The notes under the pieces are model-generated. The model had not been told where the DNA came from and ran no database searches. It saw only the letters and a list, made by a program, of their open reading frames with translations. Source: Hyphomicrobiales bacterium (GTDB lineage: Bacteria > Pseudomonadota > Alphaproteobacteria > Rhizobiales > Rhizobiaceae). From it: 64,000 bases of DNA. The stretch's first letter is position 1. Each line of letters opens with the position of its first letter. The position numbers were made by a program, and so were the translations under genes. The stretch lies in assembly GCA_900468625.1 (NCBI GenBank), contig UBUL01000024.1, positions 62,001-126,000 of the forward strand. The letters run 5' to 3'. Shown piece after piece: positions 46,901-54,392 of this stretch.

Positions 46901-47414
46901 CATCGGCCTCAGCTTCCAACGATTGACGCAGTCGGGACAGGCCAGTGAGGCCCGAAGCTGCGGAAAAAAGCAGGCTGCCGATCTCGCCGCCGCTGCGCAG
47001 CATGGCAGCCGCGCCCTGCCGCAACCGCTGCGAGTCCAGGCCGAAGGCGCGCTCGAACACGTCGCGGCTCAAATTGCCGAGGAAGGGCGAAAGCGCATCC
47101 TCGGCCAGCGGCGCCTCCCTGTCATCCGGCGCCAGAAGCGTCCCCTTGCGGCCGCGGCGGCGGCGAAAACTTAAGCTTGCGCCATCGCGCGCGCTGATAT
47201 CAGCTCCGATCCGCAAGGTCCCCGGCTCGTGCAAGAAGCTTTGCTCAGCGGCGGCCGGGAACCCGAACAGAAGATCCGAAATTGCGCTCAGAGCCGAGGA
47301 TTTACCTGCCTCGTTCGGACCATAGATCACATGCAGCCGCGCACCGGGGCGAAAATCGAGCGTGCGATCGGTCAGCGCGCCATAGCGAAGAATATCGAGA
47401 CGGGTAAAGCGCAT
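43959..47414 (-). CDS. SbcC/Rad50-like ATPase of the YhaN family
   Basis: 1151 residues from the ATG at 47414, which shares one base with the stop of the upstream gene. The N-terminal AAA part has IYGPNEAGKSSALSAI (Walker A around 32-40). Long coiled coils occupy about 170-950. The C-terminal half has an ABC-like signature LSEGTGDQLYLALRLAF (near 1045), Walker B LIVDDIFQTFDDERA and a final His in LFTHEKSVVE. This is the structure of SMC-type repair ATPases, and YhaN proteins are the partners of YhaO nucleases. A role in end processing or double-strand break repair is likely. It lies just after the capsule locus, convergent with it, 12 bases from the glycosyltransferase stop. Confidence 0.87.
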   Translation of the reverse strand: MRFTRLDILRYGALTDRTLDFRPGARLHVIYGPNEAGKSSALSAISDLLFGFPAAAEQSFLHEPGTLRIGADISARDGASLSFRRRRGRKGTLLAPDDREAPLAEDALSPFLGNLSRDVFERAFGLDSQRLRQGAAAMLRSGGEIGSLLFSAASGLTGLSRLRQSLEAEADGIYAARRSKDRGFYQALDRYEDARKAERDNELKSGDWKKLLAEAAELETELERLQAERRGTREALDRLKRLKTLQPLLSEIDAETLALDGLADLAAIPDGFADKLEQRLRDKQASEEELRRARQAVARAEEDLSRIQVDEALLRMSGDITQLFADTGNYRAQRHDLPRVDQELAGYDTTLSQLARRLGLAEAELERRQPSDVDRARLSELVDEGRQLARQLQSLAEQSDAERRQLAALEKDNHAGRLIDPRPYLDQLEALSTDLSALGRLDGLETQIRRIGSDLKEAAGRLQPPVGDIDVLFSAPLPETTEIAGHRDAIDAARAKMREATGKLQTYDEQLAEIARTLADAECTGPIVTREQIVAAREGRDAQWSSIQQRWSDGTAPEARLLAALSVGIAEADRLADAALSDADRVARHADYRLRQARLLQEREAANERLKSCEKALKDAQATFAALFEPCGIDALDPPAMLEWRRGVELLRRERKALLEMLDQRDESALAEGRVLPVLQDIVEATSYKSGRLPPAAIAEGLRKHLRLLSERWSESRTREGEIGAARDRLVRFGDEQRALERRHAEWRDAFAKAAELLGLPSDTTLDMASAALKAWDELPDILTERENRLRRVNGMRRDMADFERRLATLAANSGHELDHLPPDAAAEALHTSVNAMRGELKKRDGLEEERLRGAELVARQDAALAAIRADLDHLTADLGGVNDLPALLLRLRERLRLTARLAESLDRFRQQADGRAEDELRAELAGFERVAADLEIERLTGEDQRQFAMHGELSARLAENRRQRQALETGVSAEYAVFEKLSAEQEAKDLARQWVVLKIAARMLAGSMEAYREKQADPVIGRAGELFSQLTGGRFSRLVEAHDESDALQLLAERAAGERVPLDGLSEGTGDQLYLALRLAFLEDYSTRNEPAPLIVDDIFQTFDDERARAGLQVLAATADRFQTILFTHEKSVVEIAKSEIGGDLDLIQL

Positions 47415-48649
47415 CAACCCGCCCCCTGCCCGCGCGCCAGCAGCAGTTGCCGCGCTTCTTCGATGAGAGCCTCCATGCCGTCGTCCAATGGCCGCTCGGT
47501 CGCGCCAAGGCCGCCCGGCAGGCGCACGGCGATCTCGTCGATCAAGCGGCTTGCTTCCGCCGCGATATCAGCATCGCCGGCGTGCTCGGTCAGCAGTTGG
47601 CGCAGATCGAGCGCGCCGTCCGCATCCGACGCCCTCTCCGGCGGCGGCTCCAGCCGCAATTCGAGCTTTTCCAGCCAGATATCCTCATGCACGCGGTGGC
47701 AGGCGGCTTCCACCTCGTCGCGCCATTGCTGGCGGTTGGCGGCGATCGTGCCATGCAGAGGCGTGACGCCGGAAAGCCGAATGCGCAGCGCAGTCATGCG
47801 GCCGTCTATCTCATCCGCGAGAGGCTGTACGGCCTGTTCCACATGACGGAGGATCGCGGCTTGGTCGTCCTCTGGATCGACAACGATGTCAGCCTGCGCG
47901 AACCGCGCCTCGTCGACGATCAGACGCTCATGTTCGATGCGTCCGTCTTCGACGGTCACGAGCACCGCGCCCTTGGCACCGCGCTCGCGGATATTGCGGC
48001 CCTGCAGGTTGCCGGGAAAGATGACAAGCGGGTCCTGCGCCACCACTTCAAAGTCGTGGACATGGCCGAGCGCCCAATAGTCATAGCCGCGCGAGCGCAG
48101 ATCGTCGACGGAGCACGGCGCATAGGGCGCGTGCGGCTCGCGGCCGGTCAGCGATGTATGGAGAATGCCGATGTTGAACCAGCCAGGTGCGGGTGCGGGA
48201 TAGGTGATCGCCAGATTGTCGTTCGCCGAGCGTTCGGCAAAGCCCTGGCCATGCAGCGCCACCTTCAGTGCCTCGAGCCTGACGCTGCCGGGTTTGCCGG
48301 TCGGAAACTCATGGACGTTTGCCGGCAAGGTGATCGTCTTGGTGATGACGCTTGCCGCATCGTGATTGCCGCGCAGCAGGTAGACCGGAATGCCCGCGCG
48401 CTCCAGCCGCGCCATTTCGCGATTGAAGAACAGACCGATCTTGTTGTCCTTCCAATCGCCGTCATAGACATCGCCGGCAATGACGAAGAAATCGACACGC
48501 CTTTCGATTGCCAAACCCACAAGCGTCGAGAAGGCCTTGCGGCTCGCTTCGACGAAGACGGCAGCGACAGCGGCATCCTTCAAGGCGAGACCTTGAAAGG
48601 GGCTGCCAAGATGCAGATCGGCGGCATGGATGAAGCTGAAAGAGGGCAT
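47414..48649 (-). CDS. Mre11/SbcD-like nuclease of the YhaO family
   Basis: 411 residues. A calcineurin-like metallophosphoesterase with all motifs: HAADLHLGSPF (D and H near 10-12), VIAGDVYDGDW, LLRGNHDAAS, ILHTSLTGRE and ALGHVHDFEV. In the family it is a Mn-dependent DNA exo/endonuclease working with the SbcC-like ATPase encoded next, with which it is translationally coupled. The start at 48649 has GGAG four bases before it. The C-terminal 150 residues, without catalytic motifs, probably hold the ATPase-binding region. Confidence 0.88.
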   Translation of the reverse strand: MPSFSFIHAADLHLGSPFQGLALKDAAVAAVFVEASRKAFSTLVGLAIERRVDFFVIAGDVYDGDWKDNKIGLFFNREMARLERAGIPVYLLRGNHDAASVITKTITLPANVHEFPTGKPGSVRLEALKVALHGQGFAERSANDNLAITYPAPAPGWFNIGILHTSLTGREPHAPYAPCSVDDLRSRGYDYWALGHVHDFEVVAQDPLVIFPGNLQGRNIRERGAKGAVLVTVEDGRIEHERLIVDEARFAQADIVVDPEDDQAAILRHVEQAVQPLADEIDGRMTALRIRLSGVTPLHGTIAANRQQWRDEVEAACHRVHEDIWLEKLELRLEPPPERASDADGALDLRQLLTEHAGDADIAAEASRLIDEIAVRLPGGLGATERPLDDGMEALIEEARQLLLARGQGAG

Positions 48650-48869
48650 TGGCTCCGATAGTGGTCAGATATCCGGTCTCTCCTTTTAAGGAAATAGAGG
48701 CGCGATGAATACCGCGCCGGCGACTTCATCCAAGGGTTTCATCACCAGATCCGGATTGTCATATCCTCAGTCACGCAATTGCGATCACCGATCGCCGATG
48801 TGCGCTTGTAGCCCTGTCGGACGGCTGCTACTGCGCTACATCCTGCGAGTAAAAGAGAGGAGACATCTC

Positions 48870-49856
48870 ATGAAACATCATGCTTTCGGACGGACACCCT
48901 TTATCGTGACCGATGTCGGTTTCGGGGCCTGGCAGATCGGCGGCGCATGGGGAGATGTCAGCGAGGCCGACGGCCGCGCGGCCCTGAACGCCGCTCTCGA
49001 TGCCGGCATGACCTTCATCGATACCGCCGACGTCTATGGCGATGGCCGCTCGGAAAAGATCATCGCCGATGTGCTGAAGGCGCGCGGCGGCGAGCGCCCG
49101 ATGGTGGCGACGAAGGCCGGCCGTCGACTGAACCCGCATGTTGCCGACGGCTATAACAAGGCCAATCTCGAAGACTTCATCGACCGCAGCCTGAAGAACC
49201 TCGGCGTCGAAAGCCTCGATCTCGTGCAGCTTCACTGCCCGCCGACCGAAGTTCTCTATCGGCCGGAGGTTTTTGCCGGTCTCGACGAATTGCAGAAGGC
49301 CGGCAAGATCAAAGGATACGGCGTCAGCGTCGAAAAGGTCGAGGAGGCGCTGAAGGCGATCGAATACCCAGGTGTCGTCAGTATCCAGATCATCTACAAC
49401 ATCTTCCGCCAGCGGCCGGACCATCTATTCTTCAAGGAGGCCAGGCGCAAGAACGTGGCCGTCATCGCCCGTGTACCGCTGGCCTCCGGCCTGTTGTCCG
49501 GCAAGATCACACGCGATACGCAATTCGCCAGCGACGACCACCGCAACTTCAATCGCCACGGCGAGGCCTTCGATGTCGGTGAAACCTTTGCGGGCGTGCC
49601 GTTCGAAGTCGGCCTGCAGGCCGTGGAAGAGGTGCGCAAGCTGGTGCCCGCGGGCGCCAGCATGGCGGCTTTCGCCCTGCGCTGGATCCTGATGAATGAC
49701 GCCGTCACCGTCGTCATTCCGGGTGCGCGCAATGCGGAGCAGGCCAAGGCCAATGCGGCTGCGGCCGATCTTGCGCCGCTCTCAGCCGATGTCATGGCAG
49801 CCACGCGCGAGATCTACGAGCGGCTGATCGCACCGCATGTTCATCATCGCTGGTAA
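48870..49856 (+). CDS. Aldo/keto reductase
   Basis: 328 residues from the ATG at 48870, eight bases after GAGGAG; the open frame upstream to 48705 is not supported by a ribosome site. A TIM-barrel NADPH-dependent reductase: catalytic Asp and Tyr in FIDTADVYGDGRSEK (near residue 50-64), Lys in MVATKAGRR, His in LVQLHCPPTE and the cofactor-binding VVIPGARNAEQAKAN near the C-terminus. It resembles the Tas/YajO-like bacterial branch. The substrate is unknown. It is transcribed alone and followed by a hairpin. Confidence 0.9.
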   Translation: MKHHAFGRTPFIVTDVGFGAWQIGGAWGDVSEADGRAALNAALDAGMTFIDTADVYGDGRSEKIIADVLKARGGERPMVATKAGRRLNPHVADGYNKANLEDFIDRSLKNLGVESLDLVQLHCPPTEVLYRPEVFAGLDELQKAGKIKGYGVSVEKVEEALKAIEYPGVVSIQIIYNIFRQRPDHLFFKEARRKNVAVIARVPLASGLLSGKITRDTQFASDDHRNFNRHGEAFDVGETFAGVPFEVGLQAVEEVRKLVPAGASMAAFALRWILMNDAVTVVIPGARNAEQAKANAAAADLAPLSADVMAATREIYERLIAPHVHHRW

Positions 49857-49873
49857 CGCCCATAACTGAAATG

Positions 49874-49900
49874 GGTGGCCGGAACGCGCTTTCGGCCACC
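49874..49900 (+). terminator. Hairpin after the aldo/keto reductase gene
   Basis: An 8-base stem GGTGGCCG/CGGCCACC with an 11-base loop, starting 17 bases after the stop. No T-run follows immediately, so termination strength is doubtful. Confidence 0.45.
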
Positions 49901-50041
49901 TAGGAATGCCTTTCGGGGCGTGGCGAGCAGAGTGAGCGACCTCCGTTTATTCCGTGTTTCCTGACCCAGGCTACACCGTTCGCGCGGGTCGGTCGATCAC
50001 GCCATAAACGAACTACTCCGCTCGCCGGATTCATCTGTCGT

Positions 50042-50611
50042 TCATGCCGACGCGAACCGCTGTGCAACTTGCGCTACGCGCTCGCCGTAAGCGCGAGCGG
50101 TTTCCAGGTCGCCGATCGACATTTCGCCCGGGGCTGCGTCGGCATCGCATTGCGCCATTGGCGCGATGTATGATCCCATCCTGTTCGCATCGTCGCGCTT
50201 CGAAGCCTTTACGTTCGCTGGTTTCACTCCCAGACTAACCCAAAGGCCACCATGCTGCCCCGCCAGAAGAACGAAGTATTCGAGCGTATTGAGCTTGTCG
50301 CCGTTCAAACTGGCGCTGTTGGTGAAGCCTCCGAAAACCTTGTCCTGCCATTTGCTGGCGAACCAAGCCTTCGAGGACGCGTCGGCAAACTTCTTGAACT
50401 GCCAGCTCGGCCCGCCCATGTAGGTTGGCGATCCGAAGATGATGGCGTCGGCGGCGTCCAAGGCGACCCATCCCTCATCGGAAAGGTTGCCATCCGCATC
50501 GATGGCGCAAAGTGCCGCGCCCGCCCCCTCCGCCACGGCTTCCGCCATCCGCTGGGTGTGGCCGTAGCCGGAATGATAGACGACGACTGTGCTTGCTGTG
50601 CGATTTGACAT
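50042..50611 (-). CDS. Flavodoxin-like/NADPH:quinone reductase (WrbA-type) protein
   Basis: 189 residues from the ATG at 50611, with AGGA upstream. The FMN phosphate loop is in TVVVYHSGYGHTQRMAEAVA, and the isoalloxazine-contact segment is AIIFGSPTYMGGPSWQFKKF. The length and the GSPTYMG motif are those of WrbA-like flavoproteins, which reduce quinones by two electrons or carry electrons. The gene lies apart from its neighbours, but the oxidoreductases and redox-type regulators around it suggest an oxidative or electrophile-stress cluster. Confidence 0.82.
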   Translation of the reverse strand: MSNRTASTVVVYHSGYGHTQRMAEAVAEGAGAALCAIDADGNLSDEGWVALDAADAIIFGSPTYMGGPSWQFKKFADASSKAWFASKWQDKVFGGFTNSASLNGDKLNTLEYFVLLAGQHGGLWVSLGVKPANVKASKRDDANRMGSYIAPMAQCDADAAPGEMSIGDLETARAYGERVAQVAQRFASA

Positions 50612-50794
50612 GATGGTTCCTAGCCTCCTTCTGGCCATTGCTTTGCGCTGTCCGGAAGCGGAACCGCTCGGACGTGCGTCTTCTTTTCGATGGATTGATG
50701 ACAGCGGTGGATGAAGCCCTGCGTCCTGGCAATCGGATCTTTATCCAGCCAGTCACACGCGGGTCGTCGGTTGAATGAGTTTTTCCGCGAGTAT

Positions 50795-51157
50795 TCAGAT
50801 TTGACCGCCGACACCCGCAAGTGCCAGCAGCAACAGGAACACGAAAGGCGGCGGGAGCTCTCTATAGTTCCGGATACGGACAATGGCCGCGATCGCGGCG
50901 AGCATGATGCAGACGCCTAACGCGATCCCGATATATCGGGTGCCGGCGGTGACTAAAAGCGCCGCGGTTACGAGTTCAAAGGCGGCAGTGACCCAGCACC
51001 ACCAGAAAGGAAATCCAAGCCGCACGAAGCCCGCGCGGATCTTCGGATGTCCACTCGCGTTGGCGACAGCGCCGACGAGAAATGCCCCGGCGGCCAGCCA
51101 GACAAGGACGGTATCGAGGGACGTTGTGCCTGTGAAAATTTCCATAGGAAGACACAT
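50795..51157 (-). CDS. DoxX-like four-helix membrane protein
   Basis: 120 residues with four hydrophobic helices, and the motif VLVWLAAGAFLVGAVANASGH in the first, FPFWWCWVTAAFELVTAALL in the second. This is the pattern of the DoxX-like superfamily of small membrane proteins, of ill-defined redox-linked function. The ATG at 51157 with GAAGAGA upstream is chosen over the one at 51145. A near-consensus promoter with an operator-like palindrome lies between it and the divergent TetR gene, so it is probably the repressed target. Confidence 0.75.
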   Translation of the reverse strand: MCLPMEIFTGTTSLDTVLVWLAAGAFLVGAVANASGHPKIRAGFVRLGFPFWWCWVTAAFELVTAALLVTAGTRYIGIALGVCIMLAAIAAIVRIRNYRELPPPFVFLLLLALAGVGGQI

Positions 51158-51207
51158 TGATATTCTCTTCGCTGATGATCCTGGCGCGTATAAAGTTTAA
51201 TACCGAC

Positions 51208-51238
51208 ATTATATAATCTAGCGATGCTAGTTTGTCAA
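51208..51238 (-). promoter_or_regulatory. Promoter of the DoxX-like gene with operator palindrome in the spacer
   Basis: On the minus strand TTGACA (51238-51233) is followed after 17 bases by TATATAAT (51215-51208), a near-perfect sigma-70 pair that is rare in rhizobia. The spacer holds the palindrome CTAGCATCGCTAG (51218-51230; 5-base arms, 3-base centre). A repressor bound there would block RNA polymerase. The divergent TetR gene begins about 65 bases away. Confidence 0.65.
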
Positions 51239-51301
51239 TCGTCATTCGTTTTGATAGTTTCTCAGCAGGAAAATCGCGCGCGGAAGATCGAGGGGCACGG
51301 A

Positions 51302-51874
51302 GTGGGTATCAGCGAACGCAAGACTCGGGAACGAAGCGAACGCGAACGCAGGATCATCGTCGCGGCGAGGACGATCGCAGAACGTGACGGCTGGGCTTCC
51401 GTCACGATCCGGCGCCTCGCCGAGGAGATAGAATACAGTCAGCCAGTTCTCTATTCGCATTTCGAAAATCGCGATCAGATCGTCGGAGCAGTGGCGCTCG
51501 AAGGCTTCGGCGAATTGGCTGCGATGCTCCGTGCCGCAATCCGGCCATCGTCTACGTCAAGGGAGCGAGTGGAAGACGTCGCAACCGCCTATCTCGATTT
51601 TGCTTTCGCCCGCCCTGCGATGTACGAGGCGATGTTCGTCCTGCCGACTGGCCTCCGCTTCGCGAGATCCGATACGCCACCCCAACTTCGCGATGGTTTT
51701 GGAGCGATGGCGACGGTGATTGCGCCGTTCGCCCAGGACGTGGATACCGCAACCGAAACTTTCTGGGCAGCACTTCACGGTCTGGCGGAGCTTGAACGTC
51801 ACGGCAGGATAAGACCCGCCTTTCGGGCTCAACGCATCACGCTCGTCATGCGGATGGTGTCGGGTCAGCTCTGA
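51302..51874 (+). CDS. TetR/AcrR-family regulator
   Basis: 190 residues from GTG at 51302, six bases after GAGGGG; an ATG at 51224 is in frame but would sit on the operator palindrome. The N-terminal helix-turn-helix is clear: RIIVAARTIAERDGWASVTI then RRLAEEIEYSQPVLYSHFEN. The C-terminal ligand domain (LRAAIRPSSTSRERVEDVAT... FWAALHGLAELERHGRI) is of the TetR_C type. It is divergent from the DoxX-like gene and most likely represses it, with a hydrophobic or electrophilic inducer. Confidence 0.87.
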   Translation: MGISERKTRERSERERRIIVAARTIAERDGWASVTIRRLAEEIEYSQPVLYSHFENRDQIVGAVALEGFGELAAMLRAAIRPSSTSRERVEDVATAYLDFAFARPAMYEAMFVLPTGLRFARSDTPPQLRDGFGAMATVIAPFAQDVDTATETFWAALHGLAELERHGRIRPAFRAQRITLVMRMVSGQL

Positions 51875-52128
51875 GCGCGGGTCAGGCAATTGACCCGATC
51901 GGCACGGATGGCATTGGGAAAGGCGGGATAGGACCAAGGCATACGCCCTCTGAACTTTGCTGCTTTGAGCAAGGCAGATTTCGGCACCGGTCAAAAGCTC
52001 GCCGCCGACGGCAGCCGGACGCTGCTCTGAGATCGCATTGGCAGCAGAGCTATCAGCCGAGGCGGCGATATTGCCGCTGCTTCGTGTCCCCGGCACTCAT
52101 TCGGCACCTGCTCTGCAGCTCGGAGCGA

Positions 52129-52515
52129 TTATCCACTTTTTGAGGTCTGTTTTCGGCCGCGAGTTGTCGTCCTTTCGGGTATGCTTCCGCCATGCTCGTT
52201 CCACCATGCCATCAAAGCTTCCATGGTCGGTCCGAGCCCCCTTGCCTTCGCAGTAATCTCATACTCCACGCGAGGCGGAACTTCGGCGAAGACGGTGCGT
52301 GAGACGAGACCATCAGCCTCCAGTTCTCGCAATTGCGCTGTCAACATGTGCTGGGTGATACCCGGGATCGCCTTGCGCAGCTCGTTAAATCGATAGATCC
52401 GCTGGTTGAGAAGCCACATGATTTCCAGCTTCCATTTTCCGGAAAGCAGGGCGAACACGCGGCGCATCCCTTCATGCATGTTGGTGCCTTCTGAGCTATT
52501 AGTCTGATTTTTCAT
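52129..52515 (-). CDS. HxlR-family winged-helix regulator
   Basis: 128 residues if started at the ATG at 52515. A second ATG at 52479 has a better ribosome site (GAAGG seven bases before) and would give 116 residues. The core MRRVFALLSGKWKLEIMWLL, YRFNELRKAIPGITQHMLTA and LVSRTVFAEVPPRVEYEIT is typical. Most HxlR proteins have a CP pair before this core that can sense thiols; here it is absent. It is divergent from the DoxX-like/SDR pair at 52667 and probably controls it. The C-terminus ends in a basic tail (TTTRGRKQTSK). Confidence 0.86.
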   Translation of the reverse strand: MKNQTNSSEGTNMHEGMRRVFALLSGKWKLEIMWLLNQRIYRFNELRKAIPGITQHMLTAQLRELEADGLVSRTVFAEVPPRVEYEITAKARGLGPTMEALMAWWNEHGGSIPERTTTRGRKQTSKSG

Positions 52516-52666
52516 ACTTACCACACTGAATTCATCCTACTTGCAGAGATTCATTTAATATCACATTTTCGATCCACACACCGGAAAACAGCGGATCGCT
52601 ATTCCGGATATCGAAAATCTTGAACGGAACAAGCTGCCGGAGCCATCCGGCGGCAGCGGATATCCC

Positions 52667-53056
52667 ATGTCTGAATTCTACGTTTACTGGGCCGCAACGG
52701 CCTTGCTTGTCCTGCTCTATCTGAGCTCTGCCGTGACCTACATCATCAAAGCCGATCGGGTACGGCAAATGATGCTCGGGTTCGGCTACCCCAGCTATCT
52801 TGTCCACATTCTGACCTTCGTGAAGCTCGCTGCCGTCGCCGCTATCGTATCGCGGCTCAACGTTGCCATCAGTGATCTGGCATATGCGGGCATGTTGTTT
52901 CACCTCCTGCTTTCCGGACTTGCCCATATAGGCGTTCGAAAACCCGCAGGTGCTCTGCCGGCTGCGGCCGGACTGGCATTGCTCGCAACCTCCTTCGCCA
53001 CACAGAACGCGGCACGCGGAATTCCCTCACCCTACGCATTGGCGCAGGCGCTCTAA
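52667..53056 (+). CDS. DoxX-like membrane protein
   Basis: 129 residues with four hydrophobic helices, beginning MSEFYVYWAATALLVLLYLS. It contains the DoxX-like segments ADRVRQMMLGFGYPSYL and GMLFHLLLSGLAHIGV. It shares only its general type with the protein at 50795. It is the first gene of a two-gene operon with the SDR that follows and lies opposite an HxlR regulator. Confidence 0.78.
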   Translation: MSEFYVYWAATALLVLLYLSSAVTYIIKADRVRQMMLGFGYPSYLVHILTFVKLAAVAAIVSRLNVAISDLAYAGMLFHLLLSGLAHIGVRKPAGALPAAAGLALLATSFATQNAARGIPSPYALAQAL

Positions 53057-53080
53057 TTGCTCAACCCGAAAGGAAATCAA

Positions 53081-53824
53081 ATGGGAAAGCTAACTGGAAA
53101 AGTGGCTATCGTCGCCGGTGCCGGCAGGGGCATCGGACGTGCAACGGCGGAACTCTTTGCGGCGGAAGGCGCGAAGGTCGCTGTATTGTCGCTCACTCCC
53201 GCCCACGTGAATGAGGTCGTCGCTCACATTGAATCGAAGGAAGGAACCGCACTCGGCGTGGTCTGCGACATAAGTTGCGGCGAGCAGATTGCCGAGGCAG
53301 TGGCTAAGGTGGTGCAGACATTCGGAGGGATCGATATTCTGGTGAATGTCGCATTCGACCCCACCGTCGTTCACTCATCGATCCTCGATCTCTCCGTAGA
53401 GCAGTTGCAACGCAACTTCGATATGGGGCCGATCGCATATCTGCGAACCATGCAGGCCTGCTACCCATACCTGAAAGCCAGCGGAGAAGGCCGTGTGATC
53501 AACTTTGCATCTTTGGCAGGCATTCTCGGCATATCCCCTTACGGACCATACAATCTCGCCAAGGAGGCGGTACGCGCTCTCACGAGGTCCGCTGCCCGCG
53601 AATGGGGTCCGGACAATATCACCGTCAACAACCTCCTGCCCGTAGCCGACACTTGGGGGGCAAGGCCCGACATTCCTCCGCCAACGAATGCCCTCGGCCG
53701 CTTTGGCTCTCCCGAAGACGACGTCGCACCAGTCGTCCTGTTCCTTGCCAGCAGCGATTCGAGGTTCATCACGGGTTCAAGTCTGACACCCGATGGCGGC
53801 CAGATCATCGACAGCGCCCGATAA
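53081..53824 (+). CDS. Short-chain dehydrogenase/reductase
   Basis: 247 residues from the ATG at 53081, seven bases after AAGGA and 24 bases after the DoxX-like stop. Rossmann motif GAGRGIGRA (near 13-21), catalytic Ser in INFASLAG, YNLAK (Tyr and Lys) and a C-terminal SSLTPDGGQ as in FabG-like SDRs. The structural NNAG motif is replaced by LVNVAF, which is unusual but compatible with activity. The substrate is unknown. Confidence 0.88.
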   Translation: MGKLTGKVAIVAGAGRGIGRATAELFAAEGAKVAVLSLTPAHVNEVVAHIESKEGTALGVVCDISCGEQIAEAVAKVVQTFGGIDILVNVAFDPTVVHSSILDLSVEQLQRNFDMGPIAYLRTMQACYPYLKASGEGRVINFASLAGILGISPYGPYNLAKEAVRALTRSAAREWGPDNITVNNLLPVADTWGARPDIPPPTNALGRFGSPEDDVAPVVLFLASSDSRFITGSSLTPDGGQIIDSAR

Positions 53825-53840
53825 CACAGGATCGAAATAA

Positions 53841-53864
53841 AAAGGGCCTGCAAAAAGCAGGCCC
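53841..53864 (-). terminator. Rho-independent terminator of hup (possibly shared with the SDR operon)
   Basis: An 8-base stem GGGCCTGC/GCAGGCCC with a 5-base loop. On the minus strand it is followed by TTTTTATTT, so it mainly ends hup; plus-strand transcripts of the SDR gene meet the same hairpin, but with no T-run after it. Confidence 0.8.
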
Positions 53865-53913
53865 CGATGTTGTCCACCCGCAAGGCAAATGCCTCGCAGC
53901 GGGTGAAAACGAA

Positions 53914-54189
53914 TTAGCTGTTGACCGAGTCCTTCAGGCCCTTGCCGGGCGTGAACTTCGGTACGTTACGGGCAGGAATATCGACCTCGGCGCCGGTGGA
54001 CGGGTTACGGCCCTTGGTGGCTGCACGGTGAGAAACGGTGAAGCTGCCGAAACCAGCAAGGCGAATGTCGCCGCCCTTCTTCAGTTCGGCCTGGACAGTA
54101 TCGAAAACAGCGTCGACAGCGGAAGCAGCGTCAGCCTTCGTGATACCGGCCTTCTCGGCCACTGCGGACACGAGCTCATTCTTGTTCAT
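53914..54189 (-). CDS. hup: DNA-binding protein HU
   Basis: 91 residues from the ATG at 54189 after GGGGTGG. A typical HU: MNKNELVSAVAEKAGITKAD at the start, GFGSFTV in the middle, the DNA-intercalating arm GRNPSTGAEVDIPARNVPKF and FTPGKGLKDSVN at the end. It is a histone-like nucleoid protein that bends DNA. Position after lon is conserved in rhizobia. Confidence 0.96.
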   Translation of the reverse strand: MNKNELVSAVAEKAGITKADAASAVDAVFDTVQAELKKGGDIRLAGFGSFTVSHRAATKGRNPSTGAEVDIPARNVPKFTPGKGLKDSVNS

Positions 54190-54320
54190 GTTTCCACCCC
54201 TTTCTCTGGTATGAAACGACTTATCAGTAAGCGGGGCGCAAAATAGCAATGCTCTTACCCGCCGCAACCCCAAAAGCCCTGCAAATCAAGGAAAAGCAAG
54301 CGTTGGCATACGCTTTTCAC

Positions 54321-54350
54321 AAAAAAAGACCGGCAAAAATGCCGGTCTTT
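54321..54350 (-). terminator. Rho-independent terminator of lon
   Basis: An 11-base stem AAAGACCGGCA/TGCCGGTCTTT with a 4-base loop, about 40 bases after the lon stop. On the minus strand it is followed by a T-run of the order TTTTTTTG, making a strong terminator that separates lon from hup. Confidence 0.85.
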
Positions 54351-54392
54351 CCGTCCATTTGTGTCAATTCGACAGAATTGAGGCGAAGCGCC

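Noticed and set aside
19867..53913. Attachment-site repeat of the tRNA-Val 3' end
   Set aside because: I compared the tRNA 3' end with the region before hup and saw no matching copy; there is also no integrase.
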